From positions 1 to 31,703 of the forward strand of contig JWZX01002885.1 of assembly GCA_001275005.1 (NCBI GenBank): a DNA stretch of 31,703 bases, in the 5' to 3' direction. Position 1 is the first letter of the stretch. Every line of letters begins with the position of its first letter. A program made the translations under genes and the position numbers. Below the pieces are notes generated by a model. That model worked only from the letters and a program-made list of their open reading frames with translations. It did not search any database and was not told where the DNA came from. The DNA comes from Chrysochromulina tobinii. Lineage: Eukaryota > Haptophyta > Prymnesiales > Chrysochromulinaceae. Below are positions 17,512-27,042 of this stretch, piece by piece.

Positions 17512-18837
17512 CTACATCATGTCATCGTTGTCGTCAATGAGCTTCGGCTCAGGCGGCGGCGGGTTGCGCCGCGCCGCTGCCTGGTGGGCCATTGCGCTCT
17601 GGGGACCGACGCTTCGTGGACCGACGCGCTCCGTTTGCCGCCCGGTGGCGGCGCGCGCGGGCTCAGCACGTCCTTGGAGTTCGCGCCGCTCGCGCCGCTC
17701 CTTCTCCATGAGGTACTCGAGGTCCTCCCGCTCCTGCGCAGTCACGATGAGCTCCTCGGCCTTGTCCCACTCGCCCACCTGCAGATGGTATTGCAGCCAC
17801 TCCTTGCGCGCTGCCTCTTGTGACGCTTCGTCGTCGCCTTCGCCGCCCTCATCCGCATCGGCCGCGCCACCCGCACTACCGCTGCCGCCGCCGCCTCTGC
17901 CGCCGCCGCCGCCGCCCAGGTATGCGGACGCGTGCTCGCGGGGCGGCGGATCGTCGCGACGATCATCCCGCGTCGGCTGCCGTTGAAGGTGGGAAGCTGA
18001 GGCAGCTAGCATTGAACTCTCTCGGTAGATAGGCTGCTGCGCGCGCGGCTGGTGCCCCCCTAGGGTACCCAGCGCGCGCGGCTGGGGCGGCTCGTCAGCA
18101 CCCGTGTCGCGGCGCATAGCTGGGTCGTCGTAGTAGTGCCGTGGCGCGTCCATGAGCTGCGCGTTGTACCTCTGCCCACTCGCATATGAAGGTAGGCTTG
18201 GGTCGTCGCTTGCATCTGACGGCGCGCGCCAGCCCTCGGAGAGCTGTTTCTGCCCTCCGTCTTCGGACGCCTGGCCGAAGACGGGCGCCACTGGCCGCTT
18301 GTTGCCGTTCTCGTCCAGGTACTTGTCGCCGTCGGGCTTGCGGCCCCAGCTAATGTCCACCAGCCTCTCCTTGACGAAGTCGATGCGCCGCTTGTTGGCA
18401 TCGCCATAGATGGCACGCTCGACCAGCGGCGTGTACGCCTTCTTGAAGGCCTCGATGGCCTGCTCGTAGTAGGCCTGTGCTGCCTCCATTTCGCCAAGGT
18501 TGTGCAGGCACGACGCGATATTGTGGATGACCGCGCCGCGCACTGCATGGTCCTTGGCGCTGCGCGTCTTCTCGGTGACGGCGAGGCAGTGCGTGAAGGT
18601 GTTGAGGGCTTCCTCGAACTTGCGCTGGTGGAAGAGCGTTTTGGCCTCCGCGAGGAGATTCCATTCGAGCTGCTGCAGCGTTTCCTTAGCCACATCTGCG
18701 CCTATCTGCGCATGGTAGTGGGTCACGTTCGTGAAGAGCTTGGATGAGACGGTTGCAACACCAACCTCGTTCTCGGGACGCAGCACGGAGTTCACCGCGA
18801 AGCGAGCCTCGTCGTCCTCAGTGTCGCTGCGACGCAT
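17512..18837 (-). CDS. TPR-repeat protein with disordered tail
   Basis: 441 residues, single exon, ATG start. TPR-like helix pairs occupy residues about 55-160: LLAEAKTLFHQRKFEEALNT, then VIHNIASCLHNLGEMEAAQA with YYEQAIEAFKKAY. A conserved-looking block follows (DANKRRIDFVKERLVDISWG and DGDKYLDENGNKRPVAPVF). The rest is low complexity: Pro/Gln/Arg stretches, a Gly run, an acidic patch, then a short helical segment (KEWLQYHLQVGEWDKAEELI). It ends in an acidic IDDNDDMM, which might serve as a TPR ligand as C-terminal EEVD does (speculation). TPR proteins are adaptors; the partner is unknown. It is divergent from the gene at 19080 (242 bp). Confidence 0.8.
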   Translation of the reverse strand: MRRSDTEDDEARFAVNSVLRPENEVGVATVSSKLFTNVTHYHAQIGADVAKETLQQLEWNLLAEAKTLFHQRKFEEALNTFTHCLAVTEKTRSAKDHAVRGAVIHNIASCLHNLGEMEAAQAYYEQAIEAFKKAYTPLVERAIYGDANKRRIDFVKERLVDISWGRKPDGDKYLDENGNKRPVAPVFGQASEDGGQKQLSEGWRAPSDASDDPSLPSYASGQRYNAQLMDAPRHYYDDPAMRRDTGADEPPQPRALGTLGGHQPRAQQPIYRESSMLAASASHLQRQPTRDDRRDDPPPREHASAYLGGGGGGRGGGGSGSAGGAADADEGGEGDDEASQEAARKEWLQYHLQVGEWDKAEELIVTAQEREDLEYLMEKERRERRELQGRAEPARAATGRQTERVGPRSVGPQSAMAHQAAARRNPPPPEPKLIDDNDDMM

Positions 18838-19079
18838 CTACGGTCGTCGGTTCCGGTCGCGCGGTCGCGGCAGATGAGGACGCAGATGAGGAGCGCTTCG
18901 AAGGAAGCCTTCGTAGCAAAAAAAGACTAGAAAGCGGATGATGCGTGGCGTGGGTTCCAATCTTGTGAAAACGGTGTTTGTGTCGATGGGAACGCCAATG
19001 CCTGATGATATCCGTTAGTGCTTGATTTCGGTCCCGCGCCGCTTTCACAAACTCTTCGACAAATTCAAGAGAGACAAAA

Positions 19080-19589
19080 ATGAGCACATCTGAACTCAGA
19101 GTGAAGATCGCTGTGTCGACGACGCCCGGCGGAGTGAGGGTTGGGAACAAGGCTCACAAGGGCAAGGGCGTGCCCAGCAGCGATGAGAAGACCGGAAGCG
19201 GCGCCGGGCGCGCGCGCTCGAAGCCGCTCAGCCTCAACTTGATCTCCGTCAACAACAGCGATTTCCTTTCGCGTCTTGAGGATGCGGAGGCACGTGACAC
19301 CGAACGTTCACTGACGCAGTCGCGCCCCGTGTCACCCGTTCGCTCCCCTGCGGTTCCCGTGCCGCCGATCCCCGTGCCGCCCGTGGCACCACTGTCCAAA
19401 TCTTCGAGCCGCTGCACGCCACATGTGGACAGACCCGCCTCAGCGCGCATGCGCAGCACACCGCGCCCGTCTCCGCATCCATCGACCCCACGCGCGCCAC
19501 GAGCGACGCGCATGCCAAAGTGTGACTCGCCTATGGAAGGCCTCGTCGCCGTCTCATTCGACCTCGGGCCGCCGTCCGTAAGGAAGTGA
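19080..19589 (+). CDS. Ser/Pro/Arg-rich unrecognised protein
   Basis: 169 residues, ATG in an A-rich context (gacaaaaATGAGC). The N-terminus MSTSELRVKIAVSTTPGGVR is followed by a basic stretch and NLISVNNSDFLSRLEDAEAR, the only part that looks folded. The middle has many SP and TP dipeptides (SRPVSPVRSP, STPRPSPHPSTPRAP) fit for proline-directed kinases, plus PVPPIPVPPVAP. Largely disordered; no family recognised. Confidence 0.55.
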   Translation: MSTSELRVKIAVSTTPGGVRVGNKAHKGKGVPSSDEKTGSGAGRARSKPLSLNLISVNNSDFLSRLEDAEARDTERSLTQSRPVSPVRSPAVPVPPIPVPPVAPLSKSSSRCTPHVDRPASARMRSTPRPSPHPSTPRAPRATRMPKCDSPMEGLVAVSFDLGPPSVRK

Positions 19590-20246
19590 GTAGGCCATCC
19601 GCCATGATGATGCCACGATTTGGCTTAACGAGCTGGACGGAACATCTGTTTCCAATCGTGTTGATATGAGTGCTATCGAAGACGGCCAAGCAGTGTTCCG
19701 CGCGGGTCTGAGGGCACATTGATCGAAGCGGGGGCCGTGCATGTGGAAGCGGCGCCGGCCCACATGCGTGACATGAGGCATGAACATGTTCAAACGGCAA
19801 TAACGCTCAGACTCGCGCACCGACAGTCGACACCGACAGTGGAGCGACCTTCAGCGGAGAGCCGCGCGCGATGCGACGCATGACGCTATCGTGTATGTTC
19901 TGAGAATGGAACCATGTGTGTTACACGAAAAAACACAATCCACAGATCAATGGTCAATTTAAAGGTCACCTTAAAGGTCACCATTGCCGAATTGCAATTG
20001 GAATTGCGAATTGACAATTGTTAGCGAATTGGACACCGACGCTGTGAACAAAACTTCGACGTTACGAGGACGTACGAGCCCCGCCTGGCGCTGGCCGGCC
20101 CTGCTCGGCTCGACAGCCTATTCCGGATCGGGAGACAGGACCCGCCCGCTCGTGATTCCTTTCATTCATCAACATCCTTGGTGTACTTGCCCAGGGTCGT
20201 GGAGTCGACCCTCTAGACCCTCTGCGCTCTGTTGCCACCCGATGCT
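19590..20246. other. Convergent intergenic stretch with AT-rich repeat patch
   Basis: Contains the TTAAAGGTCACC tandem pair and AATTG cluster (19959-20032). The plus frame that crosses 19984-20709 reads into the antisense of the Ala-rich gene and is not supported. Confidence 0.4.
19959..20032. repeat. AT-rich repeat patch with tandem TTAAAGGTCACC and AATTG cluster 2
   Basis: TTAAAGGTCACC occurs twice head to tail (19959-19970 and 19971-19982). From 19989 there are six AATTG words in 44 bp, alternating GAATTG and CAATTG, so the patch can fold on itself. A shorter relative lies at 2403-2426. Confidence 0.7.
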
Positions 20247-21107
20247 TCAGAAGGAGGACCACTTTTCATTCCACCGAGCGCGGTATGACTCAATTCTCCG
20301 GGATGTCTCGATCTCCGCGATGCTGACCGACTCTAGTGTCTCCTCTGATTTTGGAGGAGGCGCTGGTGAGCCACGCCGGAGTGTGCGAATGGACGTCTTG
20401 TTTCCCATGTACGACGGCGTGCTCGACCCATCGGCGCCAATACGTGCAGAGGGCTTCGGGCTCGGCGCCCTCGTGCTCGCGGCCGTCCGCACCATCGGCG
20501 GCACCTGTAGCGCCGCAGCCTGCGCGCGGAGGCCCGCTAGCGTTGCAGCTCGCGCGGCGGCGTGCGCCACGTTTCGCGCGGATGGCGATGATGAGCGCGG
20601 CTTCGTACGGATCGACGTCTCAGAAGCCGAGGCGGCAGCGGCGGCGGCAGCTTCGGCGGCCTTGGCTGCAGCGGCAGCCGCGACGGCAGCGGCGGTCGCA
20701 GCCCGGTAGGCTGCTGCCTCCGAAGGCAATGAAGACAGCTGCGGAGGCAAATCGATCTGCATCAAGGTGGCCTTGAGCGGGTTTTGCTCGCGTGCGTACG
20801 GCGCACGGTCCGTCACGGTCGAGCAAGGCGCCTCGTCTTGGCGCGGTTCCTCAAAGGTGCTCGCTGGCAGGCTGAGGGCGGCAGTCCGAGACTGCGAGAT
20901 CTTGGTCAACGGCAGAGGTGCTGTCGCAACTTTAAGCGGAGCTGCTGCCTGAACGTCGTCGAGAAGTGACAATCGATTCGTAGCAGTTGCCTCGGCAGCA
21001 GGGACAGTGCGCTGTAGGCAGCGAGCCAGCGAGTGACAGAGCATCGGGGCCGTCCAAAAGTCGGACGGTGTCTTTTTCAGTTGAGCGCTCGCTTTGTTAT
21101 CCCCCAT
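20247..21107 (-). CDS. Ala-rich, mostly disordered protein, unknown function
   Basis: 286 residues from the first ATG (MGDNKASAQLKKTPSDFWTA). The middle is an Ala run broken by Lys, Glu and Val (AAYRAATAAAVAAAAAAKAA), probably helical. It is followed by NVAHAAARAATLAGLRAQAA. The C-terminus contains PSYMGNKTSIRTLRRGSP, SVSIAEIETSRRIESYRARW and NEKWSSF, which look like short conserved motifs. No family recognised. Strong codon-composition bias makes antisense frames appear open here; this strand is preferred because only it starts at ATG and has a varied, protein-like sequence. Confidence 0.6.
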   Translation of the reverse strand: MGDNKASAQLKKTPSDFWTAPMLCHSLARCLQRTVPAAEATATNRLSLLDDVQAAAPLKVATAPLPLTKISQSRTAALSLPASTFEEPRQDEAPCSTVTDRAPYAREQNPLKATLMQIDLPPQLSSLPSEAAAYRAATAAAVAAAAAAKAAEAAAAAAASASETSIRTKPRSSSPSARNVAHAAARAATLAGLRAQAAALQVPPMVRTAASTRAPSPKPSARIGADGSSTPSYMGNKTSIRTLRRGSPAPPPKSEETLESVSIAEIETSRRIESYRARWNEKWSSF

Positions 21108-21871
21108 GCCCCGTGCCAAGTATAGCGGGCCCACTATGTCCTAAAATAGCGTGGCCGGGGCGAAGCCACACAAATTGAGGGCGGCATCACACAACTCGTT
21201 GTAAAGTTGTGCCTCGTCGCTTTTGAAAGATGCGTGAATTGGCTGTGAAGGTCTGCGCCCTCCACGCTGTGTCTCCACGGACCTGTGGTCGTGCGTCTTG
21301 CCGAGATCGCTTTCTTTACGTGAATGTGAATGAAGCGGCTGTGACGTGTGCGAGGTGTTGCCCTTCACGCTTTTGAGGTTGGTTCATGTTGGTGCGTTGT
21401 GAAGATCTGCGTGACGAGCGCTCATTTTCTTTTCTCGCTGGCTCTGTGGTAGTCTTCTGTTGGTGTTCTTTGAGGCACATGCAGAGCTCCTCGGGTGATT
21501 GCCCCTTGGAGGGGAGAGCTTGAGTGGGTCCCTCTCTCGAATCCGGCTCTATGCCGGGTCGTTGAGATGCGCGAGGACGGACGGAGCCTAAGGAGCCAGC
21601 GTCTCTTCAGGGGGCGGCTAGTATACTTCTCCTGGCTGCCCCCTGGCTCGCCCATTCGGGGGTTCACCGCCCACGTCGGCGGGCGCACTCCCTCCCGAGT
21701 TCATACTGGCGGGCATACTGGGGCCTGCCGCTCTTTCTTTTATCAGGTTTTCTCTCAGCTCTCTGTCTGCATGTGTCTCATGGCAGGCCTGTATTGTATT
21801 GTACTGTATTCTCTTCACGGCTCTGTTGCTTACGTGTTGTGTATTCATATGAACATGAACGACAGCGGCCA
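21108..21871. other. Divergent intergenic stretch
   Basis: Probable promoter region for the Ala-rich gene (minus) and the ArfGAP gene (plus). Contains a T-rich and pyrimidine-rich stretch at 21726-21770 and a TGTATTGTATTG microsatellite near 21790. A plus frame at 21495-21884 lacks an early ATG and is not called. Confidence 0.4.
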
Positions 21872-22760
21872 ATGGGAACTGTGACGACGTCCAAGGGCGA
21901 GCAGTTCAGGCGATGGGCGGCGGTGCGGCAACGTGATGGCAACGACCGCTGCGCCGAGTGCGAGTCCAGGGACACATCATGGGTGGTCCTCAATTGTGCG
22001 CAGCCTCCTCTGCGTCCAACGCTCGCCATGCGAGTTGAGGAGGCTGTGTGAACCGCGCGAGCCCCTGCGGCCCTCTGCTGAGCGCGCCCTCGCTTTGGAC
22101 GCAGATGGCATCCTCATTTGCGCCAACTGTGCTGGCTCTCATCGGGGGCTTGGCACGCACATATCCAAGGTGCGCAGCACAGACCTCGACACATTCACGG
22201 ATGACGAGTTCGAGTGGATAGAATCTCTTGGCAACGCAAAGAGCAATGGCCTGTGGGAGGCGGGGCTGCCATCGAGCATGCGCCGGCCAGCAGCTGACGC
22301 GCCCGCGTGCATCCGTCGCATCTGGCTGAAACAGAAGTATGATGAGCAGCGCTTCACGGCCGGCACACAGTCGAGCGTACCACCGGACCACGAGAGCCAC
22401 CGCGGGTGGATGTGGAAGCAGGGGGGCGTCGTGCCCACGTGGCGCAAGCGCTACTTCTGCGTCGACCATGGACGGCTGCTCTGGTTCACATCTGAGGCCG
22501 TCGGCGACAGCTCCTTCCGTGGCTCGATGCCGCTCCTCGGCACGAGCTTGCATCTCGATGACGCGGATGGTCGCACACTCACGTTGCGCGCGCCCGCCGA
22601 AGATGGTCGCACCGTCTCACTGCTCCTGCGCACCGTCGACAGTGAAGCCGCAGAGGAGTGGCTATGGTCGCTATACCAGAGCGCGGCCGCGGCCGAGTGC
22701 ATGAGCCCGAGCGCCGCCGCGCCGCCGCAGCGCCGAAAAGGATTCCTTAGCTTCCGCTAA
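21872..22760 (+). CDS. ArfGAP with C-terminal PH domain
   Basis: Exons 21872-21995 and 22105-22760 give 259 residues. Splicing restores the complete zinc finger: C27-x2-C30, then 16 residues, then C47-x2-C50 (CAEC ... YGILICANC). CAGSHRGLGTHISKVRS follows, holding the catalytic Arg55 and the family's signature. ArfGAPs trigger GTP hydrolysis on Arf GTPases in vesicle traffic. The PH domain (about 137-240) starts HRGWMWKQGGVVPTWRKRYF and ends EEWLWSLYQSA; its basic first loop fits phosphoinositide binding. The arrangement is a simple ArfGAP-PH protein, shorter than ACAP or ADAP types. The start is the first ATG of the frame. Confidence 0.92.
21996..22104 (+). other. 109-nt ArfGAP intron with nested hairpins
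   Basis: Donor AATT|GTGCGC, acceptor GGACGCAG|ATGG. CAGCCTCCTC at 22001-22010 pairs perfectly with GAGGAGGCTG at 22037-22046, and pairing can extend back over the donor with G-U pairs. CTCGC-CAT-GCGAG (22022-22034) forms a second stem inside it. Confidence 0.8.
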
Positions 22761-23113
22761 AAATTGAGCACAGCGCTTCAGCGCTGTTAGAACCGACGAC
22801 GACGTCGGTTATTACGAGAACAGGTAGGCCAGAAGTAGTATAGCACCCGCTCGGTATATACTTGTCTCAGATGTGACTAGAAGGCCCTTGCCACGTAATT
22901 ATGTAGCTAAAAGGCTTGTTCTAAGGACTTAATCGTACACACCGATCACCGTCCGAGTCAAAGCCTCAAACAGAAACACTCCCGGGACCGGACTCACTCG
23001 CGAGTGGTTCGCGTCGACCCGGGGGCGCGCGACGGAGCGACGCTGGCCCCGGCCCGCCCGCGGCCATGCTCAATTCAAACCTCCCACTGCGTCGCTTACC
23101 CCCGAGTCTTTCA
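22761..23113. other. Convergent intergenic stretch
   Basis: Between the ArfGAP and glycosyltransferase-fusion 3' ends. Two hairpins lie at its left edge, then AT-richer sequence to about 22960, then GC-rich sequence. No gene seen. Confidence 0.4.
22770..22810. terminator. Two adjacent hairpins just after the ArfGAP stop
   Basis: ACAGCGCT-TC-AGCGCTGT (22770-22787) and AACCGACG-ACGA-CGTCGGTT (22791-22810) lie 10 and 31 bases past the stop codon. They might act in 3' end formation or mRNA stability. The role is inference; the pairing is exact. Confidence 0.45.
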
Positions 23114-23738
23114 CTAAGGCATAACTTCGAGCCACCGAGCGGCAACGGCCTTCCAAGACTCCGACCGAAGCGTAGGCGTATCGACGTTGGGGAGCTCGCC
23201 CGTGCGCTCGTATGTTTGAAGCAACTCAGCGGCCCGCATGGCGGCAACGCGTTGCGTCTCAGGGAGCATCGGGTCGCCTGGGACGCGCACGCAGTAGTCC
23301 TTGGCAGGGTCGCCAAAGACGGCGACGCTCGACGTCAGAGGAACGCACCCAAGCATGGCAGCCTCCCGCGCCGCGATACAGTCGATCTCCGGCCAATGGC
23401 CGACATAGTAGAGCATCTGCGCGCGCGCCTTGGCGTGCAGCAGCTCGGGCTGTCCCACACGTCCGTGGTCGATGACGCGGCCCTCGTGGCTCGCAATGAG
23501 AGCACGCATCTGCTCACGCCAGCTAGAGACTGGATACAGGAGCTCGTGCGTGCGCCAGCCGTAGTACAAGTGAAGCGTCGCGCCGGGAACGGCCGCGCTC
23601 AGGAGCGGCCAGCCAAACCGAAGCATCTGCTCGAGCCCCCGGTCATAGGATGAGGTGTACACGAGCTGCGGCCGAGATCGCGCCGGAGCGGATCCCTTCG
23701 CCGTCGGGTCCGATGACGTGTCGGTGGCCGCCGCGTGG

Positions 23739-23775
<37 letters not shown>

Positions 23776-26700
23776 CAGCAGCCCGCACGCGCGCGATGAG
23801 CTCCTCGTCGACGCCGTTAGGGATCACCGAGGCAGCGAGCGTGCTGGCTCGCTCGGGCAGGGCCCGCTGCTGGAAGCTACTCTTCAGCATGAGCCGATCG
23901 ACCATGCCAAGACGGCGCTCACTCATGTCGTGAGGACGCGGCATGTCGTGCAGGTCGAGGAGGACGTGGCGCGCATGCATGCGCTCGTCGCGGCGCTCGA
24001 GCACCTCGAGCTCGTCGAGCACCTCGAGCGAGCGCCACACAATCAGGTACTCGAACTGATCGGCCGGGTTGAAGAGGCTCACATCGACGAGCTCCACACC
24101 CTCCCATACCCGAGAAAATTCCCGAGATAATTCCCGAGAATGGCCCTTCTCGGACGAGTCTACCTCGGTAGGACCAGCGCTGTTCGCAGTAGCGCCGCTC
24201 GCAACAGCACCGCCCGCCGTAGCACCGCACGCCACGGCACATGGCGCTCGACATGGCGCGAGGCGCAGGTACACAGTGACACGACGGCCAGCCTGTGCCC
24301 AGCGCCTCGAGAGCTGCAGCACGGCCGTCTCCGAGCCACCGAGCCCGGTGTCGAGGGACTCAGGTCCCCATGCCTCAAGGGCCACCCCTGTGTAGTACAC
24401 GATCGAACCCGCTGGCCAGCGGCGCGGTGGCGGGCGCGCGCTTGGGGGTCGCCAGTGACGCGCCTCCGTGCGAGTGAACGCGGCCACGATGCGTGAGGCC
24501 GTCGCCTGCGCTTGAGACTGCGCTTGCGACTGCGCTTGCGACTGCGCTTGAGACTGCGGCCCGGGCTGCGTCGTCGCTGAAGGGTCTGGAGTAGACGAGA
24601 GCCACTCCGCTAGACTCGAGAGGAGTTTGCCGTCCGGTAGAGCCTTGGACGCCTGCTCTCGAGCCCTTGCCGAGACGACACACATGCGCTCGAGCGCACG
24701 TAGCGAGAGGTGCACGGCCGGCTGCTTATGAGGCAGATGCAGTGCGAGCGCCGCGGCCGCGCCCGCCTCGAGGAGCGCGCCCATGGCGTCGTCGTGAGCG
24801 CTCGCATTGCAAACTGCACCCGCCGCGCGACGACGGACGGTCGGGTCGGTCGACGAAAGGGCGGCCACGAGCGGCGAGGCCACGGCACACAGCGGCAGGC
24901 TCGTCAACTTCACTTGCTCGGCATGCCTTGTGAGTAAGTGCTGCAGCGCGCCGGCCGCAGCGGCGCGCCCGCGCCCGTCCTCGATCTCATGGCAAGCCAG
25001 CACTGCGCCGAGCACCTCGAGCAGCGATGATCTCGAACGTTGCTCGCCGCTCCCATCCGACGGCAGCAGCGGCGTGCGCGTGCGGAACAGAAGCTCCTCA
25101 GAAAGCTCGGCCGCAGCGCACACCACGCTGCCGGCCCACTTAGCGGTGGTGGGTCGCAGCCATCGTGTGTCCATGAGGCCGAGCACATCATGCATGATGC
25201 CTTCCCCGAGGAGACCTTCGGCAACCCCCGACTCGTCGCGCGAGCCTGCTGCACGTGCGCGGTGGTCGGCTGAGAGCATGCGGAGCGACTGCAGCGTGCC
25301 AACGACAGCGCGCGCCGCGGCGCCTTGCGCGGCATCATCGGCGCGTCTCTCGTCGGCTGATTGCATGCCGACAGCGGCGAGTGTAAGAACCTCCGCGTGA
25401 AGTCGCACCGCAGATGCTCGAAAACCCTCCGTCACGAGCGGCGCTGTGCTTGAACCCACATCGTCGGCCGTTGACGACGCCGGTACAACATGGCTCGAGC
25501 TCGATGGCGGCGACCTAATTTGGGTCGAGCTCGATGGCGGCGAGATGGCCGAGATGGCGTCCTCGTGGGCGTACCTTATTATGGTCGAGCTCGATGGCGG
25601 CGCGGGCGGCGGCACAGGCGGCGGTGCGGGCGGCGAAGAAGCATACCTCCCAAGCCTACCTCCCGGAGCCAGCTGGTTGCATGCGGAGAGGAGGAGGAGC
25701 GCCTCGTTAGCTGCGGCCATCCGTCGTGCCGCGTCATGCAGCACGGCCTCAAGACCCTCCTGAACAGGTGGCGGCGGCACCCAAGGTGGTGACACCAGTG
25801 ACAGTGCCGGTGGCACCACGTTCGATGCGTCCGCGCGTGCCGTGGGCATGAGGCCCGCGTCGCCGCCCGCATCAACACCCGAACTGCCACCCGCGTCGCC
25901 ACCCGCGTCATCGCCCGCGTCATCGCCCGCGTCGTTGCCCGCGTCGTTGTGAGCGTCTTGCGACGCGTCGACGGGAAGCGCTCGGCGCAGCGCGGCACAA
26001 TGTGCTCGATAGAACGCCACGTCATCAGCATGGAGACACGGCGGCGGCGACGTGGCCGGCGGCCTGTCGAGCGGTCGCAGCGGCCACTCATGGTGGTAAC
26101 CGACGAGGCGCACCGTCATGAAGATCGCGTGCTCACGCCCCTGTGCGAGCAAGGCCTCGCGGTCAAGGAGCTGGTGAGTGCATCGGCGTGGGCGAACGCC
26201 CTTGAGGAGCGGCGAGTCGGACAGTAGCAGCCGCATAAAGTCGAGATCCTCGCACGGCGTGTCTGGGTAACCGAGCAAATGATTCGTCTCCCACACGACG
26301 CGTCGCACTGCCACCGTGCCCGGATTGCCGAACCGCGCAGAAAAGATGCCGTCGCCGCCGTCCGCAATGTCAAAGTAGCGCACAGCAGAGGCGCACGGAT
26401 CGAGCTCAGATACGTGCCGCACCTGCAAGGTGCACAAGTCGGCGCCGCTGGCATCGAGGACGTCCAGCTGCGCCTGCACGCTCTCCAGCGCACGCCAGTC
26501 GTCATCATCGCAGAAGATGGCGACCGGGCCTCGGCATAGGAGCAAGCCGACGTTGCGCTTGAGCCGCATATTGACATGGCCGTCGTTGTTCGGCGGTAAC
26601 GCCACGTAGCGCAACGCAACGCCAGCCTCCGCCGCAGCCGGTAGGAGGCTCGCTGTCGTTGGCCATGCCGCGCAGGCGGGTTGGTCATCGAGCACAATGA

Positions 26701-26851
26701 CCTCATGTCCCAATCCGTGGCAGAGTCGCTGCCAAATGGCACGGCGGATGGTGTAAGCGAGCAGACGCAACCGCTCGGGCATTTGCGCGGGCGCGGTCAT
26801 GATCAGGAGCGAGGCCGCTAGTGACCGCTCGTGCTCATCAGCAGCCATCAT
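23114..26851 (-). CDS. GT2-ARM-GT4 fusion: two glycosyltransferase domains joined by ARM-like repeats
   Basis: Single exon, 1245 residues from ATG 26851 (Met-Met); the frame is open further up with an ATG at 27007. Residues 14-260 look like a GT-A (GT2-like) domain: LLIMTAPAQMPERLRLLAYT, GHEVIVLDD, then AIFCDDDDW at about 112-119 as the metal-binding acidic motif, and TPCEDLDFMRLL. After Asp-Ala-Gly and Pro/Ser repeats, residues 475-740 contain ARM-like helices (TVRRRAAGAVCNASAHDDAM, LLEAGAAAALALHL). Residues 815-1245 are GT-B (GT4-like): GSIVYYTGVALEAWGPESLD, TGLGGSETAVLQLSRRWAQ, SVIPNGVDEELI, LVYTSSYDRGLEQML and AAREAAMLGCVPLTSS (Glu of the EX7E region). Both enzymes use nucleotide sugars; acceptors are unknown. 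No signal peptide or membrane segment is seen, so it is probably cytosolic or tethered via ARM repeats (inference). Confidence 0.85.
24503..24559. repeat. Coding Gln-Ser-Gln-Ala repeat
   Basis: A 12-bp unit, four to five copies, encoding SQAQ repeats between the ARM region and the GT4-like domain of the fusion; probably a flexible linker. Confidence 0.85.
25487..25600. repeat. Coding Pro-Pro-Ser-Ser-Ser repeat
   Basis: Three copies of ggtcgagctcgatggcgg-like sequence encode PPSSS units spaced by 18 to 54 bases in the linker before the ARM region. Confidence 0.8.
25853..25945. repeat. Coding Asp-Ala-Gly minisatellite
   Basis: A 9 to 12-bp family (gcccgcgtcatc and variants) encodes about ten DAG units. 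It follows the GT2-like domain and makes an acidic flexible linker. Confidence 0.85.
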
Positions 26852-27042
26852 GACGCGGCGTGAACGTGTGAACGGCTGTGATAAGGGGGTTCTGGGGTCC
26901 CCGAGCCAATGGTAACCGCACACGTATGTACGCCAGTCCGGTGATTTGATCCGAGTTTGGCTGTTTGCGCGAAAATGAAGCGAAAAAGTCGGTGCATGGC
27001 CGTGCATGGCGAATCCTCTCAAGTGAACTCGGAGCGACCCGC

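Noticed and set aside
20195-20215. GTCGAC followed by TCTAGA, as in cloning polylinkers
   Set aside because: The surrounding bases do not match a polylinker, and the sites are common in GC-rich DNA; no vector sequence lies nearby.
19984-20709. Plus-strand frame ending in an Ala run
   Set aside because: It is antisense to the Ala-rich gene; GCN-rich repeats keep several frames open.
21495-21884. 130-codon plus frame upstream of the ArfGAP gene
   Set aside because: It does not begin with ATG, has odd composition (many Cys, Trp and Tyr late on) and lies in a divergent promoter region.
25853-25945. Regular short repeats that might suggest a CRISPR array
   Set aside because: Units are 9 to 12 bp, lie in frame in a gene and encode Asp-Ala-Gly; there are no spacers.
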